64,000 nucleotides of DNA. Source: Nomia melanderi (Eukaryota; Arthropoda; Insecta; Hymenoptera; Halictidae). Within the stretch, counting starts at the first letter, position 1. Every line of letters starts with the position of its first letter. Positions 14,034-28,100 of this stretch are shown here, piece by piece. The position numbers and the translations under genes were made by a program. The notes under the pieces were generated by a model. The model was given only the letters and a program-made list of their open reading frames with translations, was not told the DNA's origin and made no database searches. The DNA is taken from the NCBI RefSeq assembly GCF_051020985.1, contig NC_134999.1:4774001-4838000 (forward strand), in the 5' to 3' direction.

Positions 14034-17000
14034 ATGTTTCCGTGATAGATGAAAGACTTTTGTTTCTAATATTATTGATACTTGATGGGAATCAAATTCG
14101 GGTTAGAGTTTGTTGATGGAAGTTTTGATTCTTGTAAATGGAATATGTACCGGGGATTTAAAGTCGCAGAAACGACGTGGTATAATTGTTTGGAAACTAC
14201 TACTCGTTATATGGACGTATCGTGGATGGTATTTTGAAGGGAAGAGAAATTATTGACGAACGAAATCAGTGTCAACAATGAGAACAGCTATAACATAGAG
14301 GAATATGATAACAGCTGTAATATTTGTATGTATAAGGAAATCTTTACGAACTCTACAGTGCAATTTCCATTTGGAGTGAAACTACTATAATGATCATAAT
14401 TTCGATAGTGTTTGATTTGTATGAAGTAACAATAATATTAAACGAAGTCGACAAATCGATCTTCTGTGTCATAAAGGATGATCTATGAGAATTGATATTT
14501 TATTTATCTTACCTTAACATTTCGAGAAGTTCATATTACTTAAATGGTGATCCCATATTTGTACTTATATCATTTCAATATTCGATTAATTATTTTTTTA
14601 TCATTTACGATCGATGCATTATCAGAAGCAAACAGTTCGATCTACGTATTTACGTGACAAAGATATTTGTATAAGATTGTTTCATGTAGTAGAAATACAT
14701 CAGCAGTGCCATAAAAAATACGATTCGACGCAATTGCTCATTTTATACCCAGAAGTGTTTGCAAACGATTATCTAGTCATATACTTTTTTCCCTTATGAG
14801 AAAGTATTATTATAACAAATGTTAGATATAAATGTGTCACTGTGCATAATGTCTGTAGACTTATCATTTAAAATTAGGAGATTATTATTATTATTATTAT
14901 TATTATTATAAGTGACATGGTATGTATTAGGCGAAATTTGAATATTTATTTTCAAAGAGACTTCGGCCTATCATTTTATTTTGTTTTATTCAACTGTAGT
15001 CCCACACTACTTGATGTTTATAGACAATACATAGACAGTATTCGATTATTACAACATTTCAAATGAAACATTACAAAACCTACTTTGTACACACACGAAA
15101 ATAAACTACCATAATAGAGAAGCATAAAATTAAATAATTTTACAGATAAGGATGTAAAAGTAAAAATATGTTTTATGTTTATGTAATTCTACAAACAGTT
15201 CCTAACCTATGAACAATACAAAATGTAAGTTCTATTTAATACATAGTTAAGTGTATTCATATTGTTTTCGTTAATTACAAACAAAATAAATATATACAAT
15301 ACATATACACTAATTACATTAAAATTACATAGACAATTACTCTGTACCCATTATCCTTTTTATCGTCTGGATTCGTGGTCAGCAATGGTTTTCCTGGCAT
15401 TGTATGTATCTCTATTTCTCTCTTCTGTAGAATTGAACAATTTCGCTTTAAATGTGGTCTAAATATTTAAATCATGTTTTCACAACTAATTCCTTGACAC
15501 GTATTCCCTATTGTCGAAAATCTCGATTTTATGTTTTCAAAAAAATATCTTGCATGTGCGATGGAAATTTTGTACTTGCATGCAATACTATATTTTCTAT
15601 TTTCTTTTCCTTCTTTTTATGATTCTTACAGTAGATCTATATAATTAATGTATACTACAATAGTAATCGAAAGTTTTGGATCATTTATATGACAAGAAGT
15701 GGGCTTAATTTTATTATGTCCATTTAATTTATTTATTTATCAATATTATTATTATTATTATTATTTTTATTGCGTATTATAAAAGTAAGAATTTTCAAGA
15801 TTTTTTACAACAATACGCTCTTATTTTACAAAGATATAAGAAACCTTACACGTTCAAAATTTATATATCTTTAACAAACTTTTTACGATAAAATGGTAGA
15901 GTAATGAAAGTTGAATCAATCATTCAATTAAAGTTTCATTCGATCTCGTCGTATTATATAAATATTTAAAAAATGGAAACCCATGAATATCTGCTTTATT
16001 AATCAATTATTCTAGTTGCGTCACAGATAACAACTCATTCAGTATGTTTTTATTTAAAAATTCTGATAACGAGAAGAACATGATAAATGATCTAGCACTT
16101 TTAAGTTGTGCCTTATATTAAAATACATTACATCATAACATTGTAACACATCATACATTATATCATATAATCATTTTAATTATCGCGTAACATTATCCAC
16201 TTTTGTACACGAGAAGGTTTCTGAATATATTTATGTAACATTTACAAATACAATTAACTCAGCCTTAACACATTTTATTTTGTATAACCAATTCTGTAGT
16301 GTCTTAACTAACGTATTTATATTTTAGGTACTCGTGATCGTAGTTATTATGATGACCTGGACTATTTATGTGAACGAGGATATGATGAAGACATTGAAAA
16401 TGATTTTGTAACTTCTCAAAGACGTTACAAAGAACGCGCTGCTGCTGCTTTCGCCGAGGATTTGGCTGATTTCAGACGCCAAAGAAGAGATATGCAGGTT
16501 GAATTTTAATTTATAAATTAAACTTAAGACACTTATACGATGTATATAACACAAATTATTTATTTGAGTCATCAACATGTTTCAATTTCAACAAAATTCC
16601 AGAAATTAAATAAAAAATATTTAATTGATCATAATTAAAACTCTTCCGACGTCTATTAAGAAAGCGTTTTCGATATAAAACATAATTTAATTATTAGATT
16701 AGATTAGATTAGATTAGATTCGTTAAATTTATTAGGTATTTGGCGTAATAACCGAGTTTCTTTTTTAAAAAAGAAAGCTTATAATTTAATTGGCCATTTC
16801 ACCAAAAGATTTATATCTTACACCTTTTTTACTTAACTTTCTGTAAATTTAATTTAAATTTCTGTTTCATTTGTGTAATAGAATATGTTTTTACTTCTAT
16901 ATTATCATAAAATGTGACAAATTGAAAGATGTTAATTTAAATTACTACATTCATGTGTAAAATAACAAACAAAGCCGACAAAATCTTCAATTTACTAAAA

Positions 17001-17479
17001 AAAATAGAAGCAGTTCTTTATGACCCTCTCGTAGAAGTACCAAATATTGGAAATAAGTCTAATTTCAAAACTGAGTATTCGTGTTAATATAAAATACTTC
17101 AATTTAGGATCGCATCTTCGATGTAATCGACTTGAATGCCGAGATCGAAAAGGCCAAGACCACTCTGGAAGCAGCAGACTTCGCGTTCCAACGACATGCA
17201 AGTAAATTCGACAATACTGAGAGCAGCGAAAGTACGCCAGAAAGGAAAATATATAACCAAGAATTTATACCACAAAAAAAGAGGTTCCCGAAAACTATGA
17301 AATGGATCAAGGTTCCAAGTGTAGAAATGGAAACATTTTTACCGTATCCACTAAAGACAAAACAGGAGAAATACAACACAATAGCAGGAGAAGATGGTAT
17401 CGAAGACCCATTAAACAAGCTCGCCTTGTTACCGTTAAAAAGGAGAATCTTAAAAAGGAAAAAGAGCGTCTCGTTTTAA
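11332..17479 (+). CDS. Mf: myofilin-like muscle thick-filament protein, isoform with distal 3' exons
   Basis: Exons are 11332-11512, 16328-16497 and 17108-17479 (stop TAA 17477-17479), joined in phases 1 and 0 to give 240 residues. A 5' UTR part of the first exon starts after an AG at 11306. The N-terminus, MARPILSRPRTRVYG..., and the basic, low-complexity character without membrane segments or signal peptide match what I recall of insect myofilin, a thick-filament protein of muscle; this naming rests on memory of the family. The second exon encodes a tyrosine- and acid-rich segment followed by a helical QRRYKERAAAAF stretch. The last exon begins with a helical region and ends KKSVSF. An AATAAA lies at 17772. 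The second exon could also be joined differently, but these sites keep the frame. Confidence 0.6.
14034..16327. other. 3' UTR of proximal isoform plus intron
   Basis: AT-rich sequence between the two alternative 3' ends of the muscle gene. It contains (ATT)n at 14881-14909 and another ATT-rich run near 15745. The short open frames here have no splice support. Confidence 0.5.
14881..14909. repeat. (ATT)n microsatellite
   Basis: Nearly ten uninterrupted ATT units. Confidence 0.9.
16694..16720. repeat. (AGATT)n short tandem repeat
   Basis: About five units with period 5. This is not the insect telomere unit TTAGG. It lies in the intron between the two distal exons of the muscle gene. Confidence 0.85.
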
Positions 17480-18454
17480 AAGAAAATGCTTAGCGAATAA
17501 TGAAAATTGTTCCAACAAGCCGACATTCAAGTCGATACGCACCCTATGACGTCACTGTTTCAATAGAACGAATTCAGAGAAAACTATTTTATATATTTAA
17601 ATTGCTACTTCTTTATAATTTAATCATCATACTGCATCATATTAATATACAAGTAGTCCACGCAAAACGGTTTAGTTGCATCAGTATCTTATATTTCGAT
17701 ATTTTATTATATTACATATTTATCTGTACTGTATTATACCTTGCTTGAAATATAAATATATTTGTGAGAAAAATAAATATATGTAGGTTCTTTTATTTTC
17801 TATTATTCTTCAATGTTAATGTAATTACTCGATGCAATTTAAGTAAGTATATGGGAGTTATACCAGTCTTATTTGTCCTCCTATATAGTTTGTTCTATTT
17901 GTCAAGCTACAAGACCAATTTTTTCATAAATGTATTAACGTAGTTGCAAAGTACAAGTACCTTTATTTTAAATGAAACTCTATATTTTTTTTATATAAAT
18001 AGTTTCTTTGCATCATTTTACGTAATATACTATTATCGAAAATTTAATATTTTTCGCAATATTTTACTTTGCATATTCTGAAAATACGCTAATGATGCCA
18101 ACATGATAAAGTATTAAAATAGTAAAAGACTTTATTAAAGTGAAGAATTGTTGTTAACAACGAGTGTTAATTTATAAAATTGACTATCAATTCAAATGTA
18201 GTAGACCGCCACAAAGATAATACACGAGGCGCCATCACTGGTAAAATGTAGTACTAATTGTTCAATTATATCAAGCTGTGTTCCTATTCTGCTTCTTAGT
18301 CTACTCCTCGCGTGATGTCGCTGGTGTAGTATGTAGGGAGTGTCCCCACATTGCAATAACAGTTCATTCATCAATTAAAAACAATGGTTTTAATAGGTTT
18401 TTAAGTAGTCCAGGATATTTGTCCATAATATTACTGTAACTATACTTAAACAAG
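17480..18454. other. 3' UTR and intergenic spacer, IAP 5' region
   Basis: The distal muscle-gene 3' UTR probably ends after AATAAA at 17772-17777. About 680 bases then remain before the IAP start codon and must contain the IAP promoter. A locally GC-richer patch at about 18200-18370 is the best candidate for it. No TATA box is clear. Confidence 0.4.
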
Positions 18455-19754
18455 ATGACTGATATCATTAAACATCATAGAGAGTTGGAAAGCGATTCAA
18501 ATGTTAAACCTTCAGCAAATATACAATTAACATTGCAGTCCCCTATACAATCTCATTTGTTAAACAATGAAGTGGACAATATTGATTATCGCTTTGAATT
18601 AGCAAGACTACAGAGTTTTGAAAATTGGCCTGTGCAATATATTGAACCTGAAAAGCTTGCAGCTGCTGGATTTTATTATACAGGAGAAGGTGATAAAGTA
18701 AGATGTTTTGAATGTTCCATTGAAATATGTCACTGGGTAGAGGGTGATAATCCTATGATCGATCATCAACATTGGTCGGCATGGTGCAGATTCATTCGTA
18801 AAATCAATTGTGGCAATGTCCCAATTGAAGTAGATCCTAGCACAAATTTACCTCCAAGATTCAGAAGTAGAGACATATGTGGGCATTATGGGATTGAAGA
18901 TAGACCTATTTCTGGTCTTGACAATCATGATCAATCAAAATTACAATTAGTAAGTACAGCAAAACTAAGTTGTTTAGGTTTGGGGAGACCTAAAAGACCA
19001 GTGCATTTAGAATATGCCAGTTATGATGCTAGATTATGTACATTTAAAGCATGGCCAAAATTTATGTCTCAAACGAAAGAGCAGTTAGCAGATGCTGGAT
19101 TTTATTACACTGGTAAAGGTGATCAAACCCTGTGTTATCATTGTGGAGGGGGTTTGAAAGATTGGGAACCACAGGACGATCCCTGGGAACAACATGCAAA
19201 ATGGTATTCTAAATGCTATTATCTGCTGATGGTTAAAGGTCAACATTATGTTAATAAAGTAACAGGTCAGCACATATCCCCACCATCTCTAGAGGTATGT
19301 ACAAAAATTTCAAACTTTATGTTCTCTGTACAAGCACAAATTAAATTAATATAATTATGTTCTTTTGTTTCAGGAAATAATGCAAATGCATTTACCAAGT
19401 TTCATTAAGAAAGTTCAACCTGTATCAATGGAAGTAGAAAAAAAAGGAGACATAGAAACTAAACCTGGACCAAGTTCTCAAGATATTGGTTCTGCCAACA
19501 GTGGAATTGAAAGTATCAGAACTAATACAGAATCTGAAAAAGGAAGCATAGAAAATTTATCAAATGCAAAGACACAAAATAATAAACCCATGGATGATGC
19601 AAGGATGTGCAAAATTTGTTATAATGGAGAATTAGGAGTAATATTTTTACCATGTGGACATATAGTTGCTTGTGTTAAATGTGCTCCTGACATGACAATT
19701 TGTACAGTATGCAGAGAGCCTCTTACTATGACTGTGCGAACATTTTTCTCATAG
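18455..19754 (+). CDS. Diap1: inhibitor of apoptosis protein, two BIR domains plus RING (DIAP1 type)
   Basis: Two coding exons, 18455-19294 and 19374-19754, with a 79-base phase-0 intron, encode 406 residues. BIR1 spans about residues 48-115 (zinc ligands C84, C87, H104, C111) and BIR2 about 192-260 (C227, C230, H247, C254). An acidic, Ser-rich linker leads to a C-terminal RING at about 359-395 (CKIC..., CGH..., CTVC). Two BIRs plus a RING is the architecture of Drosophila DIAP1; DIAP2 has three BIRs and a UBA domain. Such proteins bind active caspases and IBM-bearing killers such as Reaper/Hid through the BIRs, and ubiquitinate them through the RING, in the cytosol. The start has a good context (acaagATGA) and is the first ATG of a long open exon. 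An AATAAA lies at 20154. Confidence 0.92.
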
Positions 19755-21842
19755 TATTCCATAGCTTGTAATAGAAAATGATTACATTCAACATATAATT
19801 TTTGTTACAGTATTTTTATATAAAATTATTATAAAAAAGCCGTGTGTATAAATCATTTTTTTGACCCGTTGTTATAATTCACTTCTCACTATTGTTGGGC
19901 GTATCTAAAAATGTATAAAATTTCCTTGCTGCAGGTTTATTTCCAGACTTATACTTGTAATGCTCTGTGCCTCGCATCTTACCTTGTCAATAACAGGTTA
20001 TTGTTTACCAATAGTTTTTTTATTCAATTTATAACTTTAATTATTATTTTTAACAGATTGAATTCGTTTAAATGTTAAAATACAAGTCTTCTTTTATTAT
20101 GGAAGATTTATTCATGTTATTTCACACAAAAAGTTTTATCTGGTAAAATTATTAATAAAAATATCATATTTTTACGAATTCTTTCCAATATTTTTAAATA
20201 AATGCAGACAATCAAGTCTGTAATAAATTTTTCATTTTTTATAAAAACTAAATCATTGAAATCTGTTTATTTGCTACATCTGGTAACCGTTTATTTGATT
20301 GTTTTACATCGTGTCCATAAATATAAATAAACAATATTAAAATTATTCTCCTTTTTGTTCAACTGTGTTTGCATTTCTGTCAATCGCTGTTCTAAGTTTC
20401 TGCATTATACTGTCATTTAAAATTTCAATACTTTTTATTCTCATTTCTATCACTTATAGCGCTGCTATGCTAAACCAGTCTTAGTCGATATGACAGGGCG
20501 TAACATGAAAATGGTAACGGGACTAGCATCCCGAGAGCATATGACAAAATTTTACATTGCATATTATGTCTATCCTATACCTCATCTGTGGTTAGACATA
20601 TGTATATTGGGTACACAGAACTTTTATATGCTCTGCGCATACTCAATATGCGAGGGTCTTTCTGACAAGAGCCAGGAGATTAAAATGAATCAGCCGCTTG
20701 GAAATATTCAATGAGTCATATGACGACTTCGACAATCATCTACTTTAACTTTGGATTAACTTAAGAATAGAGCGAATCACAACAACAATGGCGACGCATT
20801 TCGTCACGTGATGGACCTCTCATTGATCCATTTTATGCCAGACAGGACTGTACCTGCTCACAATAAACCTTAGCAAAAGTACTTGCAGACTCTTCTAATT
20901 TTGTAAGTGAAACGGCGCGCTAAATACCTACATTGTTAAATTACGTAACAGAAAGCACACACATTTTTTTCTTTCTTAATGAGCCAGTAAGCAAAATATA
21001 AAACAGAAATGCTTGTAATTAAATTTTTTTAAAAACCTTTTTCCAGACCATACTTTAGCGTTGTACACGTTCCTGAAAAAGTCACGTGGTTTTGTTGTGG
21101 TTTGCCCTGTTCTTAAGTTGAACAAGTAGGTAGTTAACATATATTTCAGAAATGAACAATTTGTAATTATCATAATTGATTTATTCGTTACGTTTTTTCG
21201 ATTATTCTTGTACTCGAAAGATCTTTCGAAACAGCATTCGTTGATCAACTTCACAAGTGTCCATCAAAAAATGAATCACGAGTTGCGTTTCGCACGTTCA
21301 TTGAGTCACCAATAGGTTAGCATGCGCTTTACTCACAAATTGCACCTTGAAGTTCACTCGAGTTTGGTATCCAAGATGGCCGCGATGACAGATACGTTGA
21401 GCTGTCCACTGAATGTAGGATACGCCTAAATTTTCAGTCTTTCATACTTGTTACATGTTACTGTAACATGAACAGAATTACTCGGAGCACTGGTACGAAA
21501 GACGGAGGATGCACAAGGGACAAATGACTTTTTCAGACGCGCCTCATACGTATGCTACATTTTGTGTTCAGTCTGTGTTTTCACGACGAGTAATTCGTTC
21601 CACAGAAACAAAAACTTGCTACAAGGAAAACGATTAAAGGTTTTATATCGCATTGTTCACGTAAATAGATTTTTCAACGAAGTATTTTTTCGCGGAAGAC
21701 GAACTCGTCCGTTTAAGTTGTTCCATTAAGTTTCTGGTGATGTCAGTTATTGTTATTGTTTAAGTTGTGTATACTTTTTGCAGACGAAATTGTGATATTT
21801 ATGTATTAGAAAGATTGAGTCGTTCTTAGAGTAATAGAAAAA
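19755..21842. other. IAP 3' UTR, spacer and cindr promoter/5' UTR
   Basis: No gene is supported. The last ~1 kb (20750-21842) is GC-richer and contains several non-coding motifs typical of a 5' region, including CCAAGATGGCCGCGATG near 21374. It probably carries the promoter and 5' UTR of the SH3 adaptor downstream. The open frame at 20490-20714 has no splice context. Confidence 0.4.
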
Positions 21843-24800
21843 ATGGAGGCAATTGTTGAATATAATTATGATGCCCAAGAACCTGATGAGTTAACTTTGA
21901 AAAGAGGAGACATTATTCAGGAAATCACAGTAATGCCAGGTGGTTGGTGGAAAGGAACTTTGAGAGATAAACGTGGCATGTTTCCTGATAATTTTGTCAA
22001 GGTATCGTCTTTGAATTGTTAACGAAGTATGCTATGAACTTTGATACGTATTAGAATACTGTAACAATTGATTAAGATGTCATGAGATCTCTTAATATTG
22101 ATTTAAAAATAAGTTATTCTTTTGTTTTTCTAGCAAACTTAACATTTTTGATACCGCTATTTTCATTGAAAGTTATTTTCATAATTGTAATACTTTCTTA
22201 AATGTGATGTATCTACTTCTCAAAATATTAAAAAAATTCAAGAAAGAAATCTAATTGGTTTTCTGAATGTGACATCATATATTACGGTTTTAAATAATGT
22301 ATATAATCTATTTAGTTTTCTTGCATAAAATACAAATATTATGTGTCACAAACAAATATACGATATTGTAGCGAACATGTTAAGGTATAACTGATATTTT
22401 GCCCATGTTACATATATAAATATATATATACACATATACACACACACTCACAAGTAATTCAGCTGTATCATCTTCACAGTTGTTTTCTATTATTATTATT
22501 ATTAGTCGAATAATAATATATAATGTGTATTTTATGTGAACACTAAATTTATATATTCTTAAGTTAACAAAAAATTAGAATAGCTTTGTACTATTATCAT
22601 GTAAAAAAGGATTATTAATATTGTATTTTTATTGATTACAAAGATTTCATATCAAACAATTGAATGTAGGTTTTAGATCCTCCATCAAGTAAAAACACAG
22701 GAGGAAAAGTACTAAATAATATAAAATCTGAAGAAGTTTCATTGAGGAATGGAGGGTCTAGAAAAAAGTTTTGTAAAGTACTTTTTGATTATGAACCATG
22801 TAACAAAGATGAACTAACTTTGATACCTGGAGACTCCATTGAATTTTTGGGTGAAGAGGAGAAAGGATGGTGGAGAGGTAGACTTAAAGGCAAAACTGGA
22901 GTTTTCCCTTCGAATTTTGTGACTCCTCCAGTTTATGAAGATTCCGATAAATACAAAGATGAAGATAAGAAAGAATTGTGTAAAGTATTGTTTTCTTATG
23001 AAGCTGCAAGCGAAGATGAATTAAGTTTGACTGAAGGAGATATTATAACGCTTCTATCGAGAGATGCTCCTGATAAGGTGGAGAGTATTTATATGAATAT
23101 TGTACTACTATGTAGATATCGAAATTCAGTTGTTTAAGAAACCCTTAACGCTTTATAGGGTTGGTGGATAGGAAAATTGAAAGGAAAAGTGGGTTTATTT
23201 CCAGACAATTTCGTTGAAATAGTGACCATTGCGACAGACCATCAAGATCATGAACAAAGACACGATTCTAAAAATGTCACAAAACTTTCTCAACCAGTCA
23301 CGAAGAGTAAGAAGGCACACATTAGGAAAAGTTTAGATATTGATAATGCACTTGCAGGTACATATGTAATTTAAATCATTTTCATAACATTCGATTAAAA
23401 GAGAAAGTGAATATACTTATAGTACCGTTCCATCAAAAGTAGAAACAACTAAGAAAATCATATCAAGGAGGACGACTCAAGAAGAAAGTAGTGGAGATGT
23501 AAAAACTATAGGGGAAAATTCAATGGTATCAAACTTGAAACGCCTCGTAGGTGATGTGGAAACCAATAGTGGTAATGGAAGTACCAATGCATCTTTGGCT
23601 GAGGAGTTAGATGGAGTAGAACGAGGAGAAGGAGTACCGCTTTTGCATTTAACAATTTCACGAGCCAAAGCACCTCGACGACGTCCACCTTCTTCGCAGC
23701 GTTTACTACGTCGAGTTACTGGACCAACCACTATGACCCCAGTTAATGTTCGTTGCACTATTTTGAATATAATTTACCTGAACTATTTGATAAAGAAAGA
23801 AAAAAACAAAAGAACGTGAAGAAAAGTATTTAACTAGCATACAAATGCGAAAGTTACGATTTGTATGACATTTAACTGTAACAGTCATAACTAGATTGCG
23901 AATTTTTATGTAAATTTATCTTTACAAAGATTAATTTTATACAAGAGGAATATAAAAAAAATTTGTGTTCTTTGTTAAAAAAAATACGGTAATATTGTTA
24001 AGTTTTTATGCTTCGTTATGTTTTGCGTAATTATAAATTTTATAAATACATAAAATCCGCAATCTAATTAAAACACGAAAAATTATTATATTTATTTAAA
24101 ATATTGTTTTCGATATTCGTAATCGTATAACATTTTTTTTGTCTATAATAGGAAGATAATGTAGCAAACGAAAATAAAGAGACTGTGTTAGAGCAATTAC
24201 GTGAAGAGGAACCTGAAGGATTAGCCGCAAAAGCAAGAAGAAAAGCACCATGGGTTATTGAATATATTTTCTACCTATTAATTATAAACAAATAATGATT
24301 AACATATTTGATGAGAAATTATCTATTTGTAGGTGGAAGAATTGAAATTGAATCAATTAGAAAGAAAGAAAATTGCATTGATTGATCAACTTGACAAATC
24401 TAACATTAAAAAAGATCGTAATTTCATAAAGTAAGTTATTTGAAAACATAACTAATTCCAAAATGCTATTTAGACGATATAATATATTAAAGTATGTTGT
24501 GAAAAATATTGTTACATTATTTTTCTTTATTATACAGCATGACTGCAATGACTTTTCTAGAAGTCATTAATAAGTTAGAAGCAGTAGACGAAGAGAGTAA
24601 GTCTAAAAATAAGAATCAGAAATCTGATACGTCTCCACACCTTGAACCAACTTCACCTAGTTCTGGAACCCCTGCTTATGTTCCATATGCTGTGTACAAT
24701 CAGTTACTAGAAAGAGTAAGTACACTAATTTTAGAAATAGCAAAATATTATTTACATATTTTAAATGTTTAAGCCTATTATTTTACAGTAATTTGTTTTA

Positions 24801-25154
24801 TTGAATTTGTTAGAACTCTTATTATTATTAATTACTATTAATGATAGTTTTACTAACTATCATAGGTATCATGGAATTAGTTTTTCTTTCATTAAAAAAT
24901 ATATTGTGGTGACATCTTAAAATTATACAGATCAAATTACAATAAAAGTATATGTTTATGTTCATTTCATGTCAATTTTATGTTTGTCGATTACTAAAAA
25001 ATGACTGATATCTGACGTAGTTACTAATAAAGTTTACTTAACATAGGTTGCCACTTTAGAAGAAAAACAAGCAACGATGCTACAAACAATGGTACTGATA
25101 TTGAAACAATTTGTATCTCTTCACTATTCGGGCAACAGTCCAACAGATCAATAG
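21843..25154 (+). CDS. cindr: CIN85/CD2AP-family adaptor with three SH3 domains
   Basis: Exons: 21843-22001, 22670-23077, 23159-23357, about 23443-23741, 24152-24253, 24333-24430, 24538-24715 and 25047-25154 (TAG), giving about 516 residues. SH3-A is residues 1-53, SH3-B about 87-141 and SH3-C about 155-213; each has the ALYDY-like start, the GWW and the FPxNFV end. A basic, Pro/Arg-containing middle (PRRRPP) follows. The tail holds the conserved KAPW-VEELKLNQ segment and a C-terminal coiled coil (ATLEEKQATML). Three SH3 domains plus a coiled coil is the CIN85/CD2AP/cindr signature: a cytoplasmic scaffold linking Cbl, capping protein and endocytic or adhesion proteins to actin. The start is the first ATG, and SH3-A begins five residues later. 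The exon 3/4 junction is uncertain: acceptors at 23440, 23443 or 23404 all keep frame. Exon 4 could end at 23747 instead. Confidence 0.9.
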
Positions 25155-28100
25155 ATGTCAACGCATAAATTTAGCAGTACGTTTTTTAAGCATAGTAATG
25201 TAAAAATCAATTTCTTAAATTCAGTAACAAACAAGCTATGTTACACTGCTTCTAATTGTACACATTTCACTTTTTCAGTTTATGTTTCTTACTATACAAA
25301 GGCCTTGGTTTCTCTTTCCATTCCAAATGGAAATGTTTAGCATAATTAATAATATATTATTCTCCTATTTATTCGCATAGGTAATAATATTTACCTAGTA
25401 TTGCTGAAAGCAGAACATTTTATATGTTATTCTTCATATTAGAAAGTATTTTTTTTTTCATTTGCATATGATCTCACTGTAACTGCCTATTTTCTTTATT
25501 ACATTGATATTTTTATCAATGGAATAACTATCAAAGACAGTAAAATTCATTCCAACTTTTCTATTTCCATGAATTATAATCAAATAATATATTTTTCCTT
25601 AATGCATATTTGAAATTATTTTGTAAGTATTAACAATATTTATTGAACAACTAATAATATCATTTTCATATGTCTTCTTAACCTTTTCGCTATGGGAGGA
25701 CCGATTCATAGGTACTATGACGATACAGTATTGAAAATTATTTATTTAATTAGAGGGTTTTCTTTACTTAAATGTGTTTAATTAAAACTTTTTATGTTAG
25801 TATGAAATCATTGCCATTGCTACACAGTAATATTATATTTTAGCAGTGGGCTGTTTATTTCTACACAGAGGTAGATTCATGGGCGGTTACTATAGAGGAC
25901 TTTAATAGCGAAAGAGTTAAACTGTGTTAAAACTATAAGAATGTACTTGTACTTAAATCGTTATTAATGAAAATTATATAATTTGTTTTTCTGTTAAGGA
26001 GCTGCCTCGCAATTAATCATTCTTAAATCCATTAAATAATTCAAGTGCCAATATATTTAATTTTTTGACACAATTCTATGATTTTATTATAAAACTCTTT
26101 AGTTCTAATTATATAGTTATGTTTTAAGGAATATTCAAGTATATTTAACAGGAAATGTAAAAATAATTTCCTAATTGATTAATGAAGTATATTTTTTTCT
26201 CTTCATAAGCAACACAAACTGGTGCTACAAAATAAAATAGTTGTGATGGATTGTATCACGGTAGTACGTCTAAATGAGGCAGCAAACTATAATTAACAAT
26301 TTTTATCCTAATTAAATTTAGTAACATCGAAGCGACAAGATATAGCGTTGCTCTTAAAAAAAAAAGAAATTGCATACTAATAACTTTATTCTATATAATC
26401 ACGAAACTGTTGAATATTTCAAATCTTTTTATTTTTTTAAAAGATACAAAATTTTCAGTAAATATGAAATGATTAAAGATATATGAGAGAAATACGAACA
26501 GAACAATATCTAATTTTTTATATTAGTAACGGATAGAACATATTTTATGCTTCACTTTCATAAATATTATTTCAAAACTCTATCTTAGTTATATATGTAA
26601 TAGTGTAAATACACACTATCATAAATAAAATTTTGCTGTAATTTGCAAGGTAGCTGTCATCTTGAAAGGTCATCTAGTCTAAAAACACACAGATTACAGT
26701 GATTATAAGATTAAAGTGCCACGGCCAATAAAACTAACACTGTCACAATGGATGTCATTGTTAACAAGTATTTCCTTCAAAAAGTAATGATAAACCATAC
26801 TAAAAAATGTATTCATTTATAAACATAAACTTTTTTTTTAATTTATTTTTTAAAGTACAATAATTTCATTGTTTCCCAATGAAAATTGTACATTATTACA
26901 TTTTGAAGGACGTTGGATGTAATATATAGTATAGAATGTTAGTATTGTGTAAAATTTTTACATATTTCAACCAGTTATAGCTTATTTAAGTGGGGTATAA
27001 CTTAAGTGGGATGGTCATAACTATAAAAATATCAATATTCATTTGCATACAAGGAGAAAGATATCTTAACAGCTGTTCAAATTTTACAAGGTTTAGAATT
27101 ATGTTTGTATGCTTTTTACTAAATTTATAATTTTTATTTAATATATTTGTCTCTAATAGTAATTACACATAGAACGTAATATTTACAGACCAATGAAATC
27201 GTTTAACGATATCAATTATAGAAATTTATTTGTAAATCAAAAATTGAGAATGAGAAATATGAACATGCAGTATGTCTCACCTAACTTAAACATCTTCAAT
27301 ATCTTTATTATTTTTCGTATTACTAAGAATAACAGAGATATTGAAAATGCTAAAATTGGGCGAAACATCTTGTATGTCATGCTAATCACTGTGTCACAAT
27401 TTATTGTATAATTAATTTTTAAAAGTATTTTTCATGTTAAAAGAAAGACAAAATTTCCTTTTATTAGATTATTCTAATGTATATTTTTCTTAATAAATTA
27501 AACTGGTGTTTATATTATCTATATATAAATGATTATTTTTTGTCCATTTTTAAAAATATGTGTTATAGTATATATATATTATATATATACATATGTTATG
27601 TTATGTTGATGTCCAGTAATTTTGTTGATTAAATGTTACAAATAGATAAAACGTTTTATTTATAAATGAATATTAATTACATAAGTTAACAATAATTTTC
27701 AGTCAAATTATATATTTGCCATGGTTTTAACAATTTTTAAACTTTCATACTTTTGTAAGAAAATGAAAATACTATAAAAAGTTCTTAAAACATCCTAGGA
27801 AAAATATTTTGATTGTATAAATTTATAATTGAGTTGGTTCATACTGCATAAACCATCTTTAAAGGTCCAATAACTGATATCAATTTATTAAAAAACTTAA
27901 TTTATGTTCACCACTTAATATCATTAATAAATTTCTTTGTACTATTAAAAAGTATTATTACAACTTGACGAATACTTTGATGTAAGAGTTTTATTTAGAA
28001 GTATATTTATTATGACTTCTATTTACAAAGATAATTTATGACAATAATAGTTTTAAGTAAAATGAAAAGTAATTTTTCAGTTTTGTATATACTGTTGGTT

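Noticed and set aside
16694..16720. Possible interstitial telomere repeat
   Set aside because: The unit is AGATT (period 5), not TTAGG.
20490..20714. 74-codon frame upstream of cindr
   Set aside because: No domain or splice context; lies in the probable 5' regulatory region.
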